Assembly (NCBI GenBank): GCA_963721115.1
Contig: CAVRIA010000010.1
Coordinates: 1 to 64,000 of the forward strand
Direction: 5' to 3'
Length of the DNA stretch: 64,000 nucleotides
Source of the DNA: CAVRIA01 sp963721115
GTDB taxonomy: Bacteria; Desulfobacterota; Binatia; HRBIN30; CADEER01
Positions 9,016 through 18,002 of the stretch are shown one piece after another (position 1 is the first letter of the stretch; every line of letters begins with the position of its first letter). The notes under the pieces are model-generated. The model had not been told where the DNA came from. It worked only from the letters and a program-made list of their open reading frames with translations, and did not search any database. Position numbers and translations under genes: made by a program.

Positions 9016-10746
9016 ATGGGAAAGATCCTGGTTGGAGAGCTCTTGCTTCGTTGCTTGCGCGCGGAAGGGATCGAGATGATGTCCGGCATCATCGACGGCG
9101 CGCACATCCCGATCGTAGCGAACACGCCCGAGTACGGTATCCGATACATCAACACGCATCATGAGGAGGCCGCGGTTCACGTCGCCGAAGGGTATGCCCG
9201 CATCGCCCGCAAGCCCGGCGTCGTCCTCGGCAACCCGGCCTGCGGCACGGGTAACATGCTGGCGGGAGTCGTCAGCGCCCACGGCGAAGGTCACCCGATT
9301 GTCGCCCTTGGAGCTCTGCGCAACCGGCTGAAGGCCGACCCCAATCGCGGTGGGGCGTGGCAGTCGGCCGACACGGAGAGCATGGCACGCCCGATCACGA
9401 AGTACGCCGCCACCGTGCGTCAGTGGGAGCGCCTTCCCGAAATGGCGCGCGCGGCGTTTCGCGCGGCGACGACCGGCCGACCGGGGCCCTCCTATCTGGC
9501 CATCCCCGACGATGTTCTGGCCATCGAGCTCGAAGACGACGACACACTGCCCCCGATCTACCCCGCCGCGCGTTACCGCGTGAACGACATGGGCGCAGGC
9601 GATCCGAAGTGGATCGACGAAGCCGCGGAGCTGCTGTCGAATGCGAAACGTCCATACATCCATGCCGGTAAGGGCGTGCTGTGGGCCGACGCAGCGAAAG
9701 AGCTCGTCGCCGTCGGCGAACATTTGGGAGCGCCGCTGAGCACCAGTCTCGGAGGACGCGGGGTCGTCCCGGAGGACCACCCTCAGTGCTTTCACCCCTT
9801 CGATCTCGCCGGTCTGGGCTTGGCGCGCAGCGAGGCCGACGTGATCCTCGTCGTCGGCGCCCGCTTGGGCGAGTACGATTCCTGGGGTTTGCCGCCTCTC
9901 TGGGGCGATCCGAACGAGCAGAAGACGATTCAGATCGACGGAGATCCAATGTCGATCGGCCTCAACAGGCCCGTCGACCTCGCCATCGTCGCCGACGCCA
10001 AAGCCGCGCTCGCCGCGCTTCTCGATGCCCTGCGAGCCAAAGGTGAGCCGCATGGCGATCGGAACGACCTCGCTCGCTACAAGGAACAGTCGGCCGCGAC
10101 GATGGCACGGGGCATCGAGTACCTCGGCAAAGAAGGCAAGAGCGGGCTGAACCCCGGCCAGATGGTTCTCGGCGTGCGCGAATTCTTTCCGCCGGAGACG
10201 ATCACGGTCCTCGACGGTGGCAACACGACTCTCGCCGGCGTCGCTTTCTACCCGATTCTGTCATCCCCGAGCTTTCTGTACTCCGTGAAGATGGGCTATC
10301 TCGGCACCGGCCTGCCCTTCGCCCTCGGGGCCAAGCTCGCCGCCCCGGATCGGCCCGTGTGCTTGATCAGTGGCGACGGCGCGATGGGCTTCAACGTGAT
10401 GGAGATGGAGACTGCGGTGCGCGAGAAGCTTCCCATCATTGCGGTGGTCGCGGTCGACGACGCGTGGGGAATGGAGAAGACAGCGTTCATCGCTCAGGGA
10501 CTCGGGCCCAAGGACTGGGCCGATCGCGGCATCGATCTGGCGTCGATCCGCTACGATCGTGTGGCTGCGGGGCTCGGGTGCCACGGCGAACACGTGGAGA
10601 GGCAAGATCAGCTGCGCGACGCTCTGCGGCGTTGCGTCGACTCGGGCAAGCCGTCCCTCGTGCACGTGCAGGTCGACCGCGATCTCAACACGACCCCGCC
10701 GGGATGGGAGCAGTTCCGGCAGGCGCGTAGCGTGCGCGGATACTGA
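9016..10746 (+). CDS. Thiamine diphosphate-dependent enzyme, acetolactate synthase-like
   Basis: This 576-residue protein has the three ThDP domains in order. The N-terminal Pyr domain carries the cofactor-activating Glu in INTHHEEAAVHVAEGYAR, a middle domain runs around residues 190-330, and the C-terminal PP domain has the metal motif GDGAMGFNVMEMETAVRE near residue 455. The usual Asn after this motif appears as Asp (VVAVDDAWG). A strong GGAGGT at 9003-9008 precedes ATG 9016. It could be a 2-oxo-acid decarboxylase, lyase or carboligase; the two SDR genes downstream suggest a hydroxyketone or aldehyde pathway. Exact substrate unknown. Confidence 0.8.
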   Translation: MGKILVGELLLRCLRAEGIEMMSGIIDGAHIPIVANTPEYGIRYINTHHEEAAVHVAEGYARIARKPGVVLGNPACGTGNMLAGVVSAHGEGHPIVALGALRNRLKADPNRGGAWQSADTESMARPITKYAATVRQWERLPEMARAAFRAATTGRPGPSYLAIPDDVLAIELEDDDTLPPIYPAARYRVNDMGAGDPKWIDEAAELLSNAKRPYIHAGKGVLWADAAKELVAVGEHLGAPLSTSLGGRGVVPEDHPQCFHPFDLAGLGLARSEADVILVVGARLGEYDSWGLPPLWGDPNEQKTIQIDGDPMSIGLNRPVDLAIVADAKAALAALLDALRAKGEPHGDRNDLARYKEQSAATMARGIEYLGKEGKSGLNPGQMVLGVREFFPPETITVLDGGNTTLAGVAFYPILSSPSFLYSVKMGYLGTGLPFALGAKLAAPDRPVCLISGDGAMGFNVMEMETAVREKLPIIAVVAVDDAWGMEKTAFIAQGLGPKDWADRGIDLASIRYDRVAAGLGCHGEHVERQDQLRDALRRCVDSGKPSLVHVQVDRDLNTTPPGWEQFRQARSVRGY

Positions 10747-10755
10747 GGAGCGGGT

Positions 10756-11556
10756 TTGGTCGTTTTCGTCACCGGCGGCGCCAGCGGCATCGGCCTGAAG
10801 GTCGCGCAGATCTTCGCGGAGCGAGGGGCGGACATCGCCATCTTCGATCTCACGCCCGCCGCGGCCGCCTTGCCCCAGGTCGAGTCGGCGCGACGATCGG
10901 AGCGGCAACAACGCGTGGTAGCGTACCGGCTCGATGTGTCGGACAACAACGAATCGGCGTCGGTCCTAGGCCGGGCAGCGCGGGAGCTGGGTGCGCCCGA
11001 TGTCGTCTTTCACTGCGCCGGGATCGGAGGGTTTTCGCGCCCCTTCGAGGAGTTCCCGGCCGATCGATTCGAGCAACTCGTGCGCGTCAATCTGTTCGGG
11101 ACGCGCAACGTCGCGGCGGCGGCCCTGCCGCTGATGGAGCCCGGATCCAAACTGGCGCTGGTCGGATCGCTGGCGGGGCTGGTGACGGCTTACGGGCAAT
11201 CCGGATACGCTGCCTCCAAGCACGGAGTCGTCGGCCTGGCCAGCGTCTTGCGGGTAGAGTGCAAGCCGAAGGACATCGACGTGTGCGTCATCTGTCCTCC
11301 CGAGATCGACACGCCCATGGTTCAGGAGGAGCGCCGCACGCGCCCGCCGGAGACGACGGCCATGAAGCTGTTCGCGGGCATCGTCGACCTCGACGAGGGC
11401 TGCCGTTACATGGTGGACCGGGTCCTGCGCGGCCAGTTCCTCATCATTCCGGGGCGCCGGGCTCGGATGACGTGGATCATGCAGAAGGTATTGCCGCGAT
11501 TCGTCATCAACGCGCTCGTCGATCGAATGGTAGCGAGAGCACGCGCCGCGCATTGA
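10756..11556 (+). CDS. Short-chain dehydrogenase/reductase
   Basis: This classical SDR of 266 residues has the cofactor glycine motif VTGGASGIGLKVAQIF at the very N-terminus and the catalytic YAASKHGVVG (Tyr and Lys) near residue 155. The start is TTG 10756, seven bases from GAGGAG; no ATG fits the conserved N-terminus. The C-terminal part (IIPGRRARMTWIMQKVLPRF) is longer than in FabG-like enzymes and resembles membrane-associated ketoreductases. It lies 9 bp after the ThDP enzyme and is probably co-transcribed. Confidence 0.8.
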   Translation: MVVFVTGGASGIGLKVAQIFAERGADIAIFDLTPAAAALPQVESARRSERQQRVVAYRLDVSDNNESASVLGRAARELGAPDVVFHCAGIGGFSRPFEEFPADRFEQLVRVNLFGTRNVAAAALPLMEPGSKLALVGSLAGLVTAYGQSGYAASKHGVVGLASVLRVECKPKDIDVCVICPPEIDTPMVQEERRTRPPETTAMKLFAGIVDLDEGCRYMVDRVLRGQFLIIPGRRARMTWIMQKVLPRFVINALVDRMVARARAAH

Positions 11557-11595
11557 AGCGATGGCATCGGTCGATCACGCACGAAGGGGAAACGG

Positions 11596-12411
11596 ATGAG
11601 ACTCGAAGGGAAGGTCGCGATCGTCACGGGCGGAGCACGCGGAATCGGGGCCGGCATTGCGCGTTGCCTGGCGGCCGAAGGGGCGCGACTCGGCCTCGTC
11701 GACATCGACGCGCCCGAAGCGGAAAAGACCGCCGCCGGCCTGGGCGTCGAGGCGGTCGGAGTCGGCGCCGACGTCTCCGAGGAGGCAGCCGCGAAGCAGG
11801 CGACCGACGAGATCGTTGGCCGTTTGGGCAGGCTGGACATCCTCGTGAACAACGCGGGCGGCGGCGGCCCCAACGCCGCAACCTCCGTCGGCAACCCCTT
11901 CACCAATGTCGATCAGGCCGGCTGGGATGACACGCTGGCGGTCAACCTGCGGACGACGTTCGCGGCGACCAAGGCGGCGATCCCGCACCTGCAAGCGGCC
12001 GGAGCGGGTGCGATCGTCAATATCGCGTCGATCGCCGGTCTCATCCCCGCGGTTTTCATCCCGGCCTACAGTGCGGCCAAGGCCGGTGTGATCGGTCTGA
12101 CCCGGACACTCGCCGCCGAGATGGCGCAGCACAATGTCCGCGTCAATGCGATCTGCCCAGGTTATCTGTGGACAAGGGCCTGGGAGACCCTGGCAACGGG
12201 AATGAAGTTGATGAACCCGCGGCTTGCCGACATGGAACCGCGCGACATCTTCTTGAATGTGGTGAAGGAAGGGACCCTGCTCGGCCGCGAGCAGACGCCG
12301 GAGGACATCGGCAAGTTGACCGCGTTTCTCGCCAGCGACGACGCCGTCAACATCACGGGTCAGATCATCGCCGTGGACGGCGGAGTCACCCTGAAGCACG
12401 CGGGGCGCTAA
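11596..12411 (+). CDS. Short-chain dehydrogenase/reductase, FabG-like
   Basis: This 271-residue SDR contains VTGGARGIGAGIARCLAAEG, the NNAG motif (ILVNNAGGGGPN), catalytic Ser in IVNIASIAGLI, Tyr/Lys in YSAAKAGVIGLTRTLA and the C-terminal NITGQIIAVDGGVTL. AAGGGG precedes the ATG at 11596. It is the third gene of the ThDP enzyme cluster. Probably an NAD(P)-dependent alcohol or ketone oxidoreductase; substrate unknown. Confidence 0.85.
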   Translation: MRLEGKVAIVTGGARGIGAGIARCLAAEGARLGLVDIDAPEAEKTAAGLGVEAVGVGADVSEEAAAKQATDEIVGRLGRLDILVNNAGGGGPNAATSVGNPFTNVDQAGWDDTLAVNLRTTFAATKAAIPHLQAAGAGAIVNIASIAGLIPAVFIPAYSAAKAGVIGLTRTLAAEMAQHNVRVNAICPGYLWTRAWETLATGMKLMNPRLADMEPRDIFLNVVKEGTLLGREQTPEDIGKLTAFLASDDAVNITGQIIAVDGGVTLKHAGR

Positions 12412-12518
12412 CTAAACTAACGGCCGCGCTCGCGGCTTGAGGCGCTTGCCGGCGGGTCGGACCGGTCCGGCCCCGCGGAGGCGCCGCAGGCGCCCGCACA
12501 AGCGCTGGGTTAGCGCCC
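12403..12518. repeat. Large imperfect palindrome after the SDR gene
   Basis: GGGCGCTAAC (12403-12412, overlapping the SDR stop) is the exact complement of GTTAGCGCCC (12509-12518). An inner GCGCTTG (12442-12448) pairs with CAAGCGC (12499-12505). A small GCCGCG-CT-CGCGGC hairpin (12423-12436) sits on the left arm. The loop contains CCCCGCGGAGGCGCCGCAGGCGCC, shared with the RAYT flank repeats. The AAC..GTT ends recall an integron attC site, but the spacing is irregular. Confidence 0.55.
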
Positions 12519-12707
12519 TCGCGTAGTTGGGAAGTTCTGCCTGACCGGAACTGCCGGACCGCTGCGTTCTACACGGCATCGTGCTTGCACGGAGAGAAGG
12601 GTTGCCGGTGACGTTTGCTCATCGGTGACGGTGCCGCGCCGAGGCGTGCGGCCGGCGCGGTTCGCCAGGGTGCCTTGGGTTCTGCCCGCACGACTGCGGA
12701 GGCAGCC

Positions 12708-13404
12708 ATGAACCCGCGAGAGACATCCGCGACGGCTCGAAGCAGCGGGGAACTCGGTCTTTTCGTTTTGCCTTTCGTCCCTCGCAGCCTTTTCCCCGAC
12801 GTTGTGGGCCACACTGATGATCGTGCTCGTGGTCAGCGTCCAGCCTGCGGCCGGCACGCCGTATGGCGCGACACGTCCGCTTGCCGTTTCCGGCAGCAGC
12901 CCCTTCGCCGACTGCACGGCGGACGAGCTGTTGGACAATCCTATCGTGCTTGACCAGGAGGCCGAGCCACACGTCGTCGTCGATCCACGCGATCCGGATC
13001 ACGTCGTTGGCACTTGGATTCAGGATGAGCGCGTCAACGCCGGCAATGGCCGCGGCTTCGGGGTCGCCGCCAGCTTCGACGGGGGTCAGAGCTGGGAGAC
13101 GACCTACATAGCCGGGATGGGCGTCTGTATCGGCGGAATGCTCTACTATCACTCGGACCCGTGGCTGGCGTTCGGACCGGACGGCTCGCTCTTCCAGATC
13201 GGGCTGCCGTGGTCGCAGCCGGACCCCCCGGGACTGGAAGGCTTCGCCGACGTCATCGCCGTGGCGAGCTCCGCCGACGGCGGGCTGACGTGGAGCTCGC
13301 CTCTCGCGCTCGATGCCAGCGCCTATCCCAACTATGGCGATGACAAGCCCTCGATCACCGTCGATCGGCTGGATCCGCGCTACCCTGCGCGACCTGTGCA
13401 GTAA
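12708..13404 (+). pseudogene. Secreted BNR-repeat (sialidase-like) protein, truncated
   Basis: ATG 12708 with GGAGG five bases upstream begins MNPRETSATARSS. A frame change near 12795 leads into the hydrophobic signal segment LMIVLVVSVQPAAG. The mature part has two Asp-box (BNR) motifs, ASFDGGQSWET and SSADGGLTWSS, plus HVVVDPRDPDHVVGTW, typical of exo-alpha-sialidase-like propellers. The reading stops at 13404 in unrelated sequence after DKPSITVDRLDP, so only the first third of a propeller remains. The RAYT relic begins just downstream. Confidence 0.6.
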
Positions 13405-13508
13405 TCGTTGAGCGATCTGACCCTGATGTGACAATCAGTTGCCGGCGGACCAGCACAACCAATTGAAATTGCGCGTATCCGGCCCCTCGGAGGGCACGAT
13501 TCCCGTTC

Positions 13509-14090
13509 TTAGGCGGCCCATTTCGGCTCCGAAATGGAGCCGTAAGGCTGCGCCGCATCTCGCAGCACCGACGCCCCGTTTTCCGCGACGATCTGCCGAT
13601 AGTGTGCTCGCCGGCCCAGATTGCGCTGGACCTCCTCCACGAACGACCGCCGCCCCACCGCGATGGCTTCACTCCACTTCGGCTCCCGTGATCGCCCCCC
13701 GTTGGCCAGCGCGGCTTCGATCCACTCCTCGTGTACGTCCGCGAGCCGACTCTCGGGAACTCCCAACAAGGCGCTCAGCGCTTCACGGTCGACGATGCGG
13801 TATCTCTCGCACCCGCGTCGGATCTCGTGATAGCCGGCCTCCTGCCAGTCGCGCGGATGGCGCACCACTCCGGCCCGCACCATGTTCAGGTCGATGTCAC
13901 CCGGCAGCGCGCCAGGTGCTGCTCGGTATCGACTGCGGTCGCGTGGTACCGGTCTTCCCAGAACGCCCCACACTGTCGGTTGCGCCGATTGAAGCTCTGC
14001 CCGGTGCGATCGGCGATCAGCCGCATCCTGGCGGCGATCTCATCCCGGCCGCGATCGAGCACGAGCAGGTGCACGTGGTTACTGGTGCCC
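13509..14090 (-). pseudogene. REP-associated tyrosine transposase (RAYT 1), C-terminal part, split by a serine-recombinase element
   Basis: Reading the minus strand gives SNHVHLLVLDRGRDEIAARM (HUH-type HVH motif), then GAFWEDRYHATAVDTEQHL, DIDLNMVRAGVVRHPRDWQE and a C-terminal regulatory region to the stop at 13509. Frame changes lie near 14040 and 13900. The position that normally holds the nucleophilic Tyr reads GQSFNRR, with Phe. The N-terminal part of the same gene is at 15963-16128, beyond the inserted element, so this is one RAYT cut in two. Confidence 0.75.
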
Positions 14091-14100
14091 TGACAGTCAC

Positions 14101-14360
14101 AATACCCAAGGTGCGAAGCACACCGTCAGGGTCTTCTATCCATTCCATCCGCATCACGGCCGCGAGCTCGAAGTAACCTGCGTCGCGCATCGTGGGGACG
14201 GTGCCTTCACGGTGACGGCAACGGACGGCCGGAGCCTGAAGATTCCGAGCTGGATGGTGGACGCCGCAGCTGCCGAGGTGAGGATCGTCGACCAAGCGAT
14301 CGTCGCCTCGGTCGCACTGTTGGTGATCGCCGACTTGCTGGAGCTGTGTGGGAATCCTTC
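14101..14360 (+). CDS. DUF5372-like small protein of the serine-recombinase element
   Basis: The plus-strand frame reads TVRVFYPFHPHHGRELEVTC, then DGAFTVTATDGRSLKIPSWM, then a helix DAAAAEVRIVDQ. The YPFHP..GRE and IPSWM motifs match short DUF5372 proteins that sit immediately upstream of a small ORF and a serine recombinase in such elements. No clear start codon is visible in frame, so the N-terminus or start may be lost or frame-shifted. Function unknown; probably an accessory in transposition. Confidence 0.45.
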
Positions 14361-14431
14361 ACGTTCGAGATCGCCGCAACCCGGAGGTACGCTCTGCCCG
14401 GCGGGCAGCAAGCCCGAGAAGGGAGGCAGGC

Positions 14432-14580
14432 GTGAAGCATCTCGAGCTGCGTATCGGGAAGAGGCGCCGGCAACGGTCGGTGCCGGTGCGGTTCGACGAA
14501 GCAGAGCGGACGAGGCTGGTGGAGCTCATGGGGCGCGCCATCGTAGCGGTGCACGAGGCGGAAAGGGGCGGAGAGGATGA
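14432..14580 (+). CDS. Small helical protein preceding the serine recombinase
   Basis: GTG 14432 follows GGGAGG and opens VKHLELRIGKRRRQRSVPV, then RFDEAERTRLVELMGRAIVA. A one-base frame change near 14560 would place its stop at 14578-14580, overlapping the recombinase ATG (ATGA). Proteins of this size and position recur beside large serine recombinases. It is basic at the N-terminus and may bind DNA; function not established. Confidence 0.45.
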
Positions 14581-15952
14581 GCATCGGAGCAGTCAGTCAA
14601 AAGATCACAGCGGCGCACCTGTCGCGCCGGGCGGTGGTGTACCTGCGGCAGTCCTCGACGCGGCAGGTGCGCGAGAACCTCGAGAGTCAGAGGCTGCAGT
14701 ACAAGCTGGTCGATCGCGCCCGCGGCCTGGGTTGGAAGCAGGTGGAGGTGATCGACACTGACCTCGGTGCCAGCGCCTCCATCGGCGCGGCGCGCCGGGT
14801 TGGCTTCGACCAGCTCGTCGGGTCGGTGGCACGGGGAGAGGTGGGCATCGTACTCAGTCGTGAGCTCTCTCGGCTCTCCAGAACCGACAAGGACTGGTGC
14901 CACCTCCTCGAGGTCTGCCAGCTCTTCGACACCTGATCGGTGACGAGGAGCAGGTCTACGACGTGAGCCTGATGGACGACCAGCTCGTGCTGGGGATCAA
15001 GGGCACGCTGAGCGTCGTCGAGCTGAAGGTCCTCCATCTGCGCATGCGTCAGGGCCAGCTCGAGAAGGCCGCGGCGCGCCGGCGCCAATGCGAGCAGCTC
15101 GAGTATGAAGCGCGACGGGCCTTCGAGCAGTACAACGAGGTGGATCCCCGCCATCGGCTGGTGGCCGTCGAGCTGGAGCGCCGGTGGAACCTCAAGCTCG
15201 AGGAGCTCGAGCGTGCACGAGCGGCGCTGGCCGAGGTGGACCGGCCGGCACGTCCGCTCAACCAGGCCGAGCGCGAGCGCATCCTCGATCTGGGGGAACG
15301 CTTCGAGGAAGTATGGCACCACAAGAGCTGTCCCGTGGAGCTGAAGAAGAAGATCGTGCGCACCGCCGTGAAAGAGATCGTCGCCACGCTCTCGGCAGAC
15401 AAGAGGACGCTGCGATTCGTCGTGCACTGGGCTGGTGGTGCGCACACGCAGCTCGAAATGGCCAAGCCGCAGTCGCCGTTCGGACGTCAAACATCGGTGG
15501 ACGCCCTCGATGTAATCCGCCGCATGGCGGTGCGCTACGGCGACAACCAGATCGCCGCCGTCCTCAACCGTCTCGGCCTGGTCACCGGGAAGGGGAAGCG
15601 GTGGAACCAAATACGAGTGGCCACTGCACGGCGCAACCACTCCATCGCCGGCCAGTCACGTCCGATCCCCGATCCCGAAGTGCTCAACCTCAGCCAGGCG
15701 GCCAAGTACTGCGGCGTCAGCAATAAGACCATCGAGCGCCTCGTCGCCGCTGGCCTCATTCCCATGCGGCAGATCGTTCCCAGGGCGCCGTGGGAGATCC
15801 AACGCTCGGATCTCGACTCCAAGAAGGTCCGCCGCCTCCTCGATCGTCTGCGTCGGACCGGAAAGCTACGCCTTGCAGGGGGTGGTCCGGAAGGTCAGAG
15901 CGCACTTTTCGTTGAAAACACTGGAGATGATAATGCCAGGCACTGTGAATGA
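14577..15952 (+). CDS. Large serine recombinase (one frame break)
   Basis: The N-terminal resolvase domain has the catalytic Ser in VVYLRQSSTRQVRENLESQ and Arg-rich LSRELSRLSRTDKDW. After a one-base break near 14935 (CQLFDT / LIGDEEQVYD) the protein continues with SLMDDQLVLGIKGTLSVVE, a coiled-coil, and a C-terminal helix-turn-helix LSQAAKYCGVSNKTIERLVA. The usual zinc-ribbon cysteines are not obvious. The full product would be about 458 residues. It is the mover of the element inserted in the RAYT gene. Confidence 0.75.
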
Positions 15953-15962
15953 CTCGTCATCG

Positions 15963-16128
15963 CCTGATAGTCGAGGACAAGAGCCCGAAGCGTTTGCGCG
16001 CCTCGTACAGCCACCCTGCCCAAGCGCGCCGATCGCGCGCGAACTTCAGAAGGAACTCTCTGCGGTGGCAGCGCTGCGTGATGTGCCAGACTTGGCCGGC
16101 GATACGGTGGCGGGTTTGCACGCGGCAT
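15963..16128 (-). pseudogene. RAYT 1, N-terminal part
   Basis: ATG at 16128 starts MPRAN; after one extra G the frame resumes as IAGQVWHITQRCHRREFLL and YEARKRFG, ending in LDYQ at the insertion point. This is the conserved N-terminus of REP-associated tyrosine transposases. The catalytic half lies at 13509-14090. Confidence 0.7.
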
Positions 16129-16261
16129 TGCCTCTCTCCTTACAGGCGCAGTTTTCTGGCCGAAATTGGACCTCTAACCCTAAGCTTCTAGACAAGCTGT
16201 CTAGCCACTGCATGTCAAACGATTCTCGCTACCTACGCTGGTCCGACCCCGCGGAGGCGCC
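16016..16261 (-). repeat. Copy 2 of the RAYT N-terminus plus upstream region
   Basis: About 240 bp nearly identical to 20166-20403. It covers the first codons of the RAYT gene and its upstream region, including CTTCTAGACAAGC with a perfect CTAGACA-AGC-TGTCTAG hairpin at 16188-16204, and ends in CCCCGCGGAGGCGCC. Confidence 0.8.
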
Positions 16262-16649
16262 CCGATGGTTCGGAACCGCGACAGGACGCACGACACTTCT
16301 CGACGAATCCATGCTGACTATGCCGGCGTTACGCTCTCCGCTTATCCATCCATGACTGCGTCAGTATATCGCGCCGGTACTACACCCAGAGCGAGACGTC
16401 AACCGAGACGGATTAGTCCGGCGCCTCGCTGCGCCCGCCCAGTCCCTCGCGCCACAATCGCCATCCGACCGACCCCCGACTCGACCCGCATTCAAGACAC
16501 ACGAAGCAAGGTGACGCCCACGACGTCGAGATCACCGACCACCATCTGCAAGGGGCTTCGGCGGGGACCAGCGTAACCAATCGGAATCATTGGCTTTCAT
16601 CAACGTCGGGTGACTTCGGGACGTACGTCCCGGGTCCTGATGGCACACA
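16262..16649. other. Gene-free stretch
   Basis: No convincing coding region is seen on either strand. The base composition is lower in GC than the neighbouring genes. The last part leads into the intron relic. Confidence 0.4.
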
Positions 16650-16723
16650 GGAGTCGGATGCGGTAGTGCCGCACGTCCGGATCTGTGCGGGGGGCACCGG
16701 GAAACCGGCGTCCCTACCGCGAC
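16650..16723 (+). ncRNA. Group II intron 3' end (domains V-VI), class C type relic
   Basis: GAGTCGGATGCGGTAGTGCC, followed by GCACGTCCGGATC, has the length and pairing of domain V (stem around a TAGT loop). The next segment GGGGGCACCGGGAAACCGGC with GTCCCTACC folds as domain VI with a candidate branch-point A in CCCTACC. No intron reverse transcriptase lies upstream, so only the 3' end survives. The class C assignment is by resemblance. Confidence 0.6.
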
Positions 16724-16839
16724 CTGGCCCCCTCAAGCCTGCGGTGCGCGCTGCACCGAGGAAGTTTCCGAACCCTCGACGAGGCGGGTCGCAGTCTCTA
16801 GCCCGTCGAGCGCGAGGGGGAGAGGAGGATTGCCCTATA

Positions 16840-16855
16840 GTAACGTATACGTTAC
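16840..16855. promoter_or_regulatory. Operator-like palindrome of a toxin-antitoxin pair
   Basis: GTAACGTATACGTTAC is a perfect 16-bp palindrome ending 9 bp before the toxin ATG. A TATAGT hexamer at 16835-16840 could be the -10, giving a very short or leaderless transcript. It is probably bound by the antitoxin. Confidence 0.6.
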
Positions 16856-16864
16856 CATGCGTTC

Positions 16865-17189
16865 ATGGCAGTGATTCGTCTCCTGGAGTATGTGGATTCG
16901 CGGGGACGATCGGTCCATGAGAAGTGGTTCAACTCTCTACCCCCGGTTGCGGCCGCCAAAGTCGCGGCGGCACTCCATCAACTCGAGGCCGGCAACTCAT
17001 CGAACGTCAAGGGGGTCGGATCGGGGTTTTCGAACGGAAGATCGACTTCGGTCCGGGCTACCGCATGTATTTTGGCAGGGACGCGACACGCTGCTGATCC
17101 TTCTCGGTGGCAGCAGCAAGCAGCGACAGCAGAAGGCAATCGTCCGGGCGAAAACCTCATGGTCGGACTACCGCCGCCGCAAACGTTGA
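16865..17189 (+). pseudogene. RelE/ParE-superfamily toxin (COG3657 type), frame-broken
   Basis: The N-terminal half MAVIRLLEYVDSRGRSVHEK (with WFNSL next) and the later IDFGPGYRMYFGRDGDTLL and GSSKQRQQKAIVRAKT are in different frames, with the break near 17030. Together they make a typical toxin of about 108 residues. The toxin gene precedes the antitoxin, the usual order for this type. As read it is inactive, leaving an orphan antitoxin. Confidence 0.7.
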
Positions 17190-17207
17190 AACACGAGAGG
17201 AGCACTC

Positions 17208-17528
17208 ATGGGACTCACCCGGGACTTCAAAGAAAGCATTGTGGCGCGCGCCCAGCGCGATGCGCGGTTTCGCCAGGCGCTGTTCACCGAGGCGATCAAC
17301 GCCTATCTGATGGGTGATACGACGACGGGCAAGGCGATCCTGCGCGATCTCGTCAATGCGACGGTGGGCTTCGAGAAGCTGGCGAAGGCGGTCGGCAGAC
17401 CGAGCAAGAGCCTGCACCGAATGCTGTCCCCGAGCGGCAACCCGAGCACCGAGAATTTCTTCGACATCGTCTCGGCACTCCAGAAGATGACGCGCGTCAA
17501 GCTGTCGGTGATTGCAAAGGCGGCGTAG
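17208..17528 (+). CDS. Antitoxin of the addiction-module DNA-binding family (COG3636 type)
   Basis: This 106-residue protein begins MGLTRDFKESIVARAQRDAR; its helix-turn-helix (TVGFEKLAKAVGRPSKSLHR) and RMLSPSGNPSTENFFDIVSA are diagnostic of antidotes paired with COG3657 toxins. It lies 18 bp after the toxin and is intact. A second, truncated copy of its first 45 residues lies at 20028-20164. Confidence 0.75.
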   Translation: MGLTRDFKESIVARAQRDARFRQALFTEAINAYLMGDTTTGKAILRDLVNATVGFEKLAKAVGRPSKSLHRMLSPSGNPSTENFFDIVSALQKMTRVKLSVIAKAA

Positions 17529-17605
17529 CGCGCCGCAGCTGACGGAGATGTGGGGGGACGTAGGACCGCGTCGCCCGAGTCGGCACAACTCGTGTCGGCG
17601 GCACC

Positions 17606-17673
17606 GGGGACGCTCCTGAAAAGATGAAAAGAGATCGTTCGCGGGTTCTTTTCATCTTTTCAGGAACGTCCCC
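17606..17673. repeat. GGGGACG-ended long hairpin, copy B
   Basis: A 27-bp stem: GGGGACGCTCCTGAAAAGAT (17606-17625) and its continuation pair with 17647-17673 with one C-A mismatch. Immediately left, GGGGGGACGTAGGACCG (17542-17558) resembles the palindrome at 63586. Confidence 0.8.
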
Positions 17674-17717
17674 GTCGGCGCGAGTGCTGGCCCCTGCGAA
17701 CGGCATTCCCGAGAATG

Positions 17718-18002
17718 CTACGCGGCGAGCTCAACTCGAACCTTGCGACCGATCCTGGTCTCCAGCGTGATGAGCATCTCCAGACTGAACTTCTCCCACT
17801 TGCCGCGAACCAGATCGGAGACACGGGACTGAGCGATGCCGAGACGTTTGGCTGCCTCGACCTGGGTCAACCGGTGCTTCTCGATATAAGAGCGCAGGTC
17901 GCCCATGAGGTTGGCGCGCATTTGCAGAACCGCCGCCTCAGCGGGCTCGAAGCCCAGGTCAACGAACACGTTACCGCTGGACTTGGTGGTCGCCTTCTTC
18001 AT
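17718..18002 (-). CDS. XRE-family antitoxin
   Basis: Start ATG 18002 overlaps the toxin stop (ATGA). The 94-residue product begins MKKATTKSSGNVFVDLGFEP, then LRSYIEKHRLTQVEAAKRLG and IAQSRVSDLVRGKWEKFSLE, a clear helix-turn-helix. It follows a Gp49-like toxin gene on the same strand. A degraded homologue of its N-terminus lies at 51388-51520. Confidence 0.8.
   Translation of the reverse strand: MKKATTKSSGNVFVDLGFEPAEAAVLQMRANLMGDLRSYIEKHRLTQVEAAKRLGIAQSRVSDLVRGKWEKFSLEMLITLETRIGRKVRVELAA

Larger units (their letters stand above)
14091..15962 (+). mobile_element. Serine-recombinase element inserted in a RAYT gene
   Basis: The flanks rejoin into an uninterrupted RAYT reading: left flank ends GGTTACTGGT, right flank begins CGCCTGATAGTCGAGG, and the unsplit copy at 18575-18600 reads GGTTACTGGTCACCTGATAG. 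Between them lie a DUF5372-like gene, a small gene and a large serine recombinase, all on the plus strand. No long terminal inverted repeats are seen, as expected for a serine-recombinase element. Exact ends are uncertain by a few bases. Confidence 0.7.
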
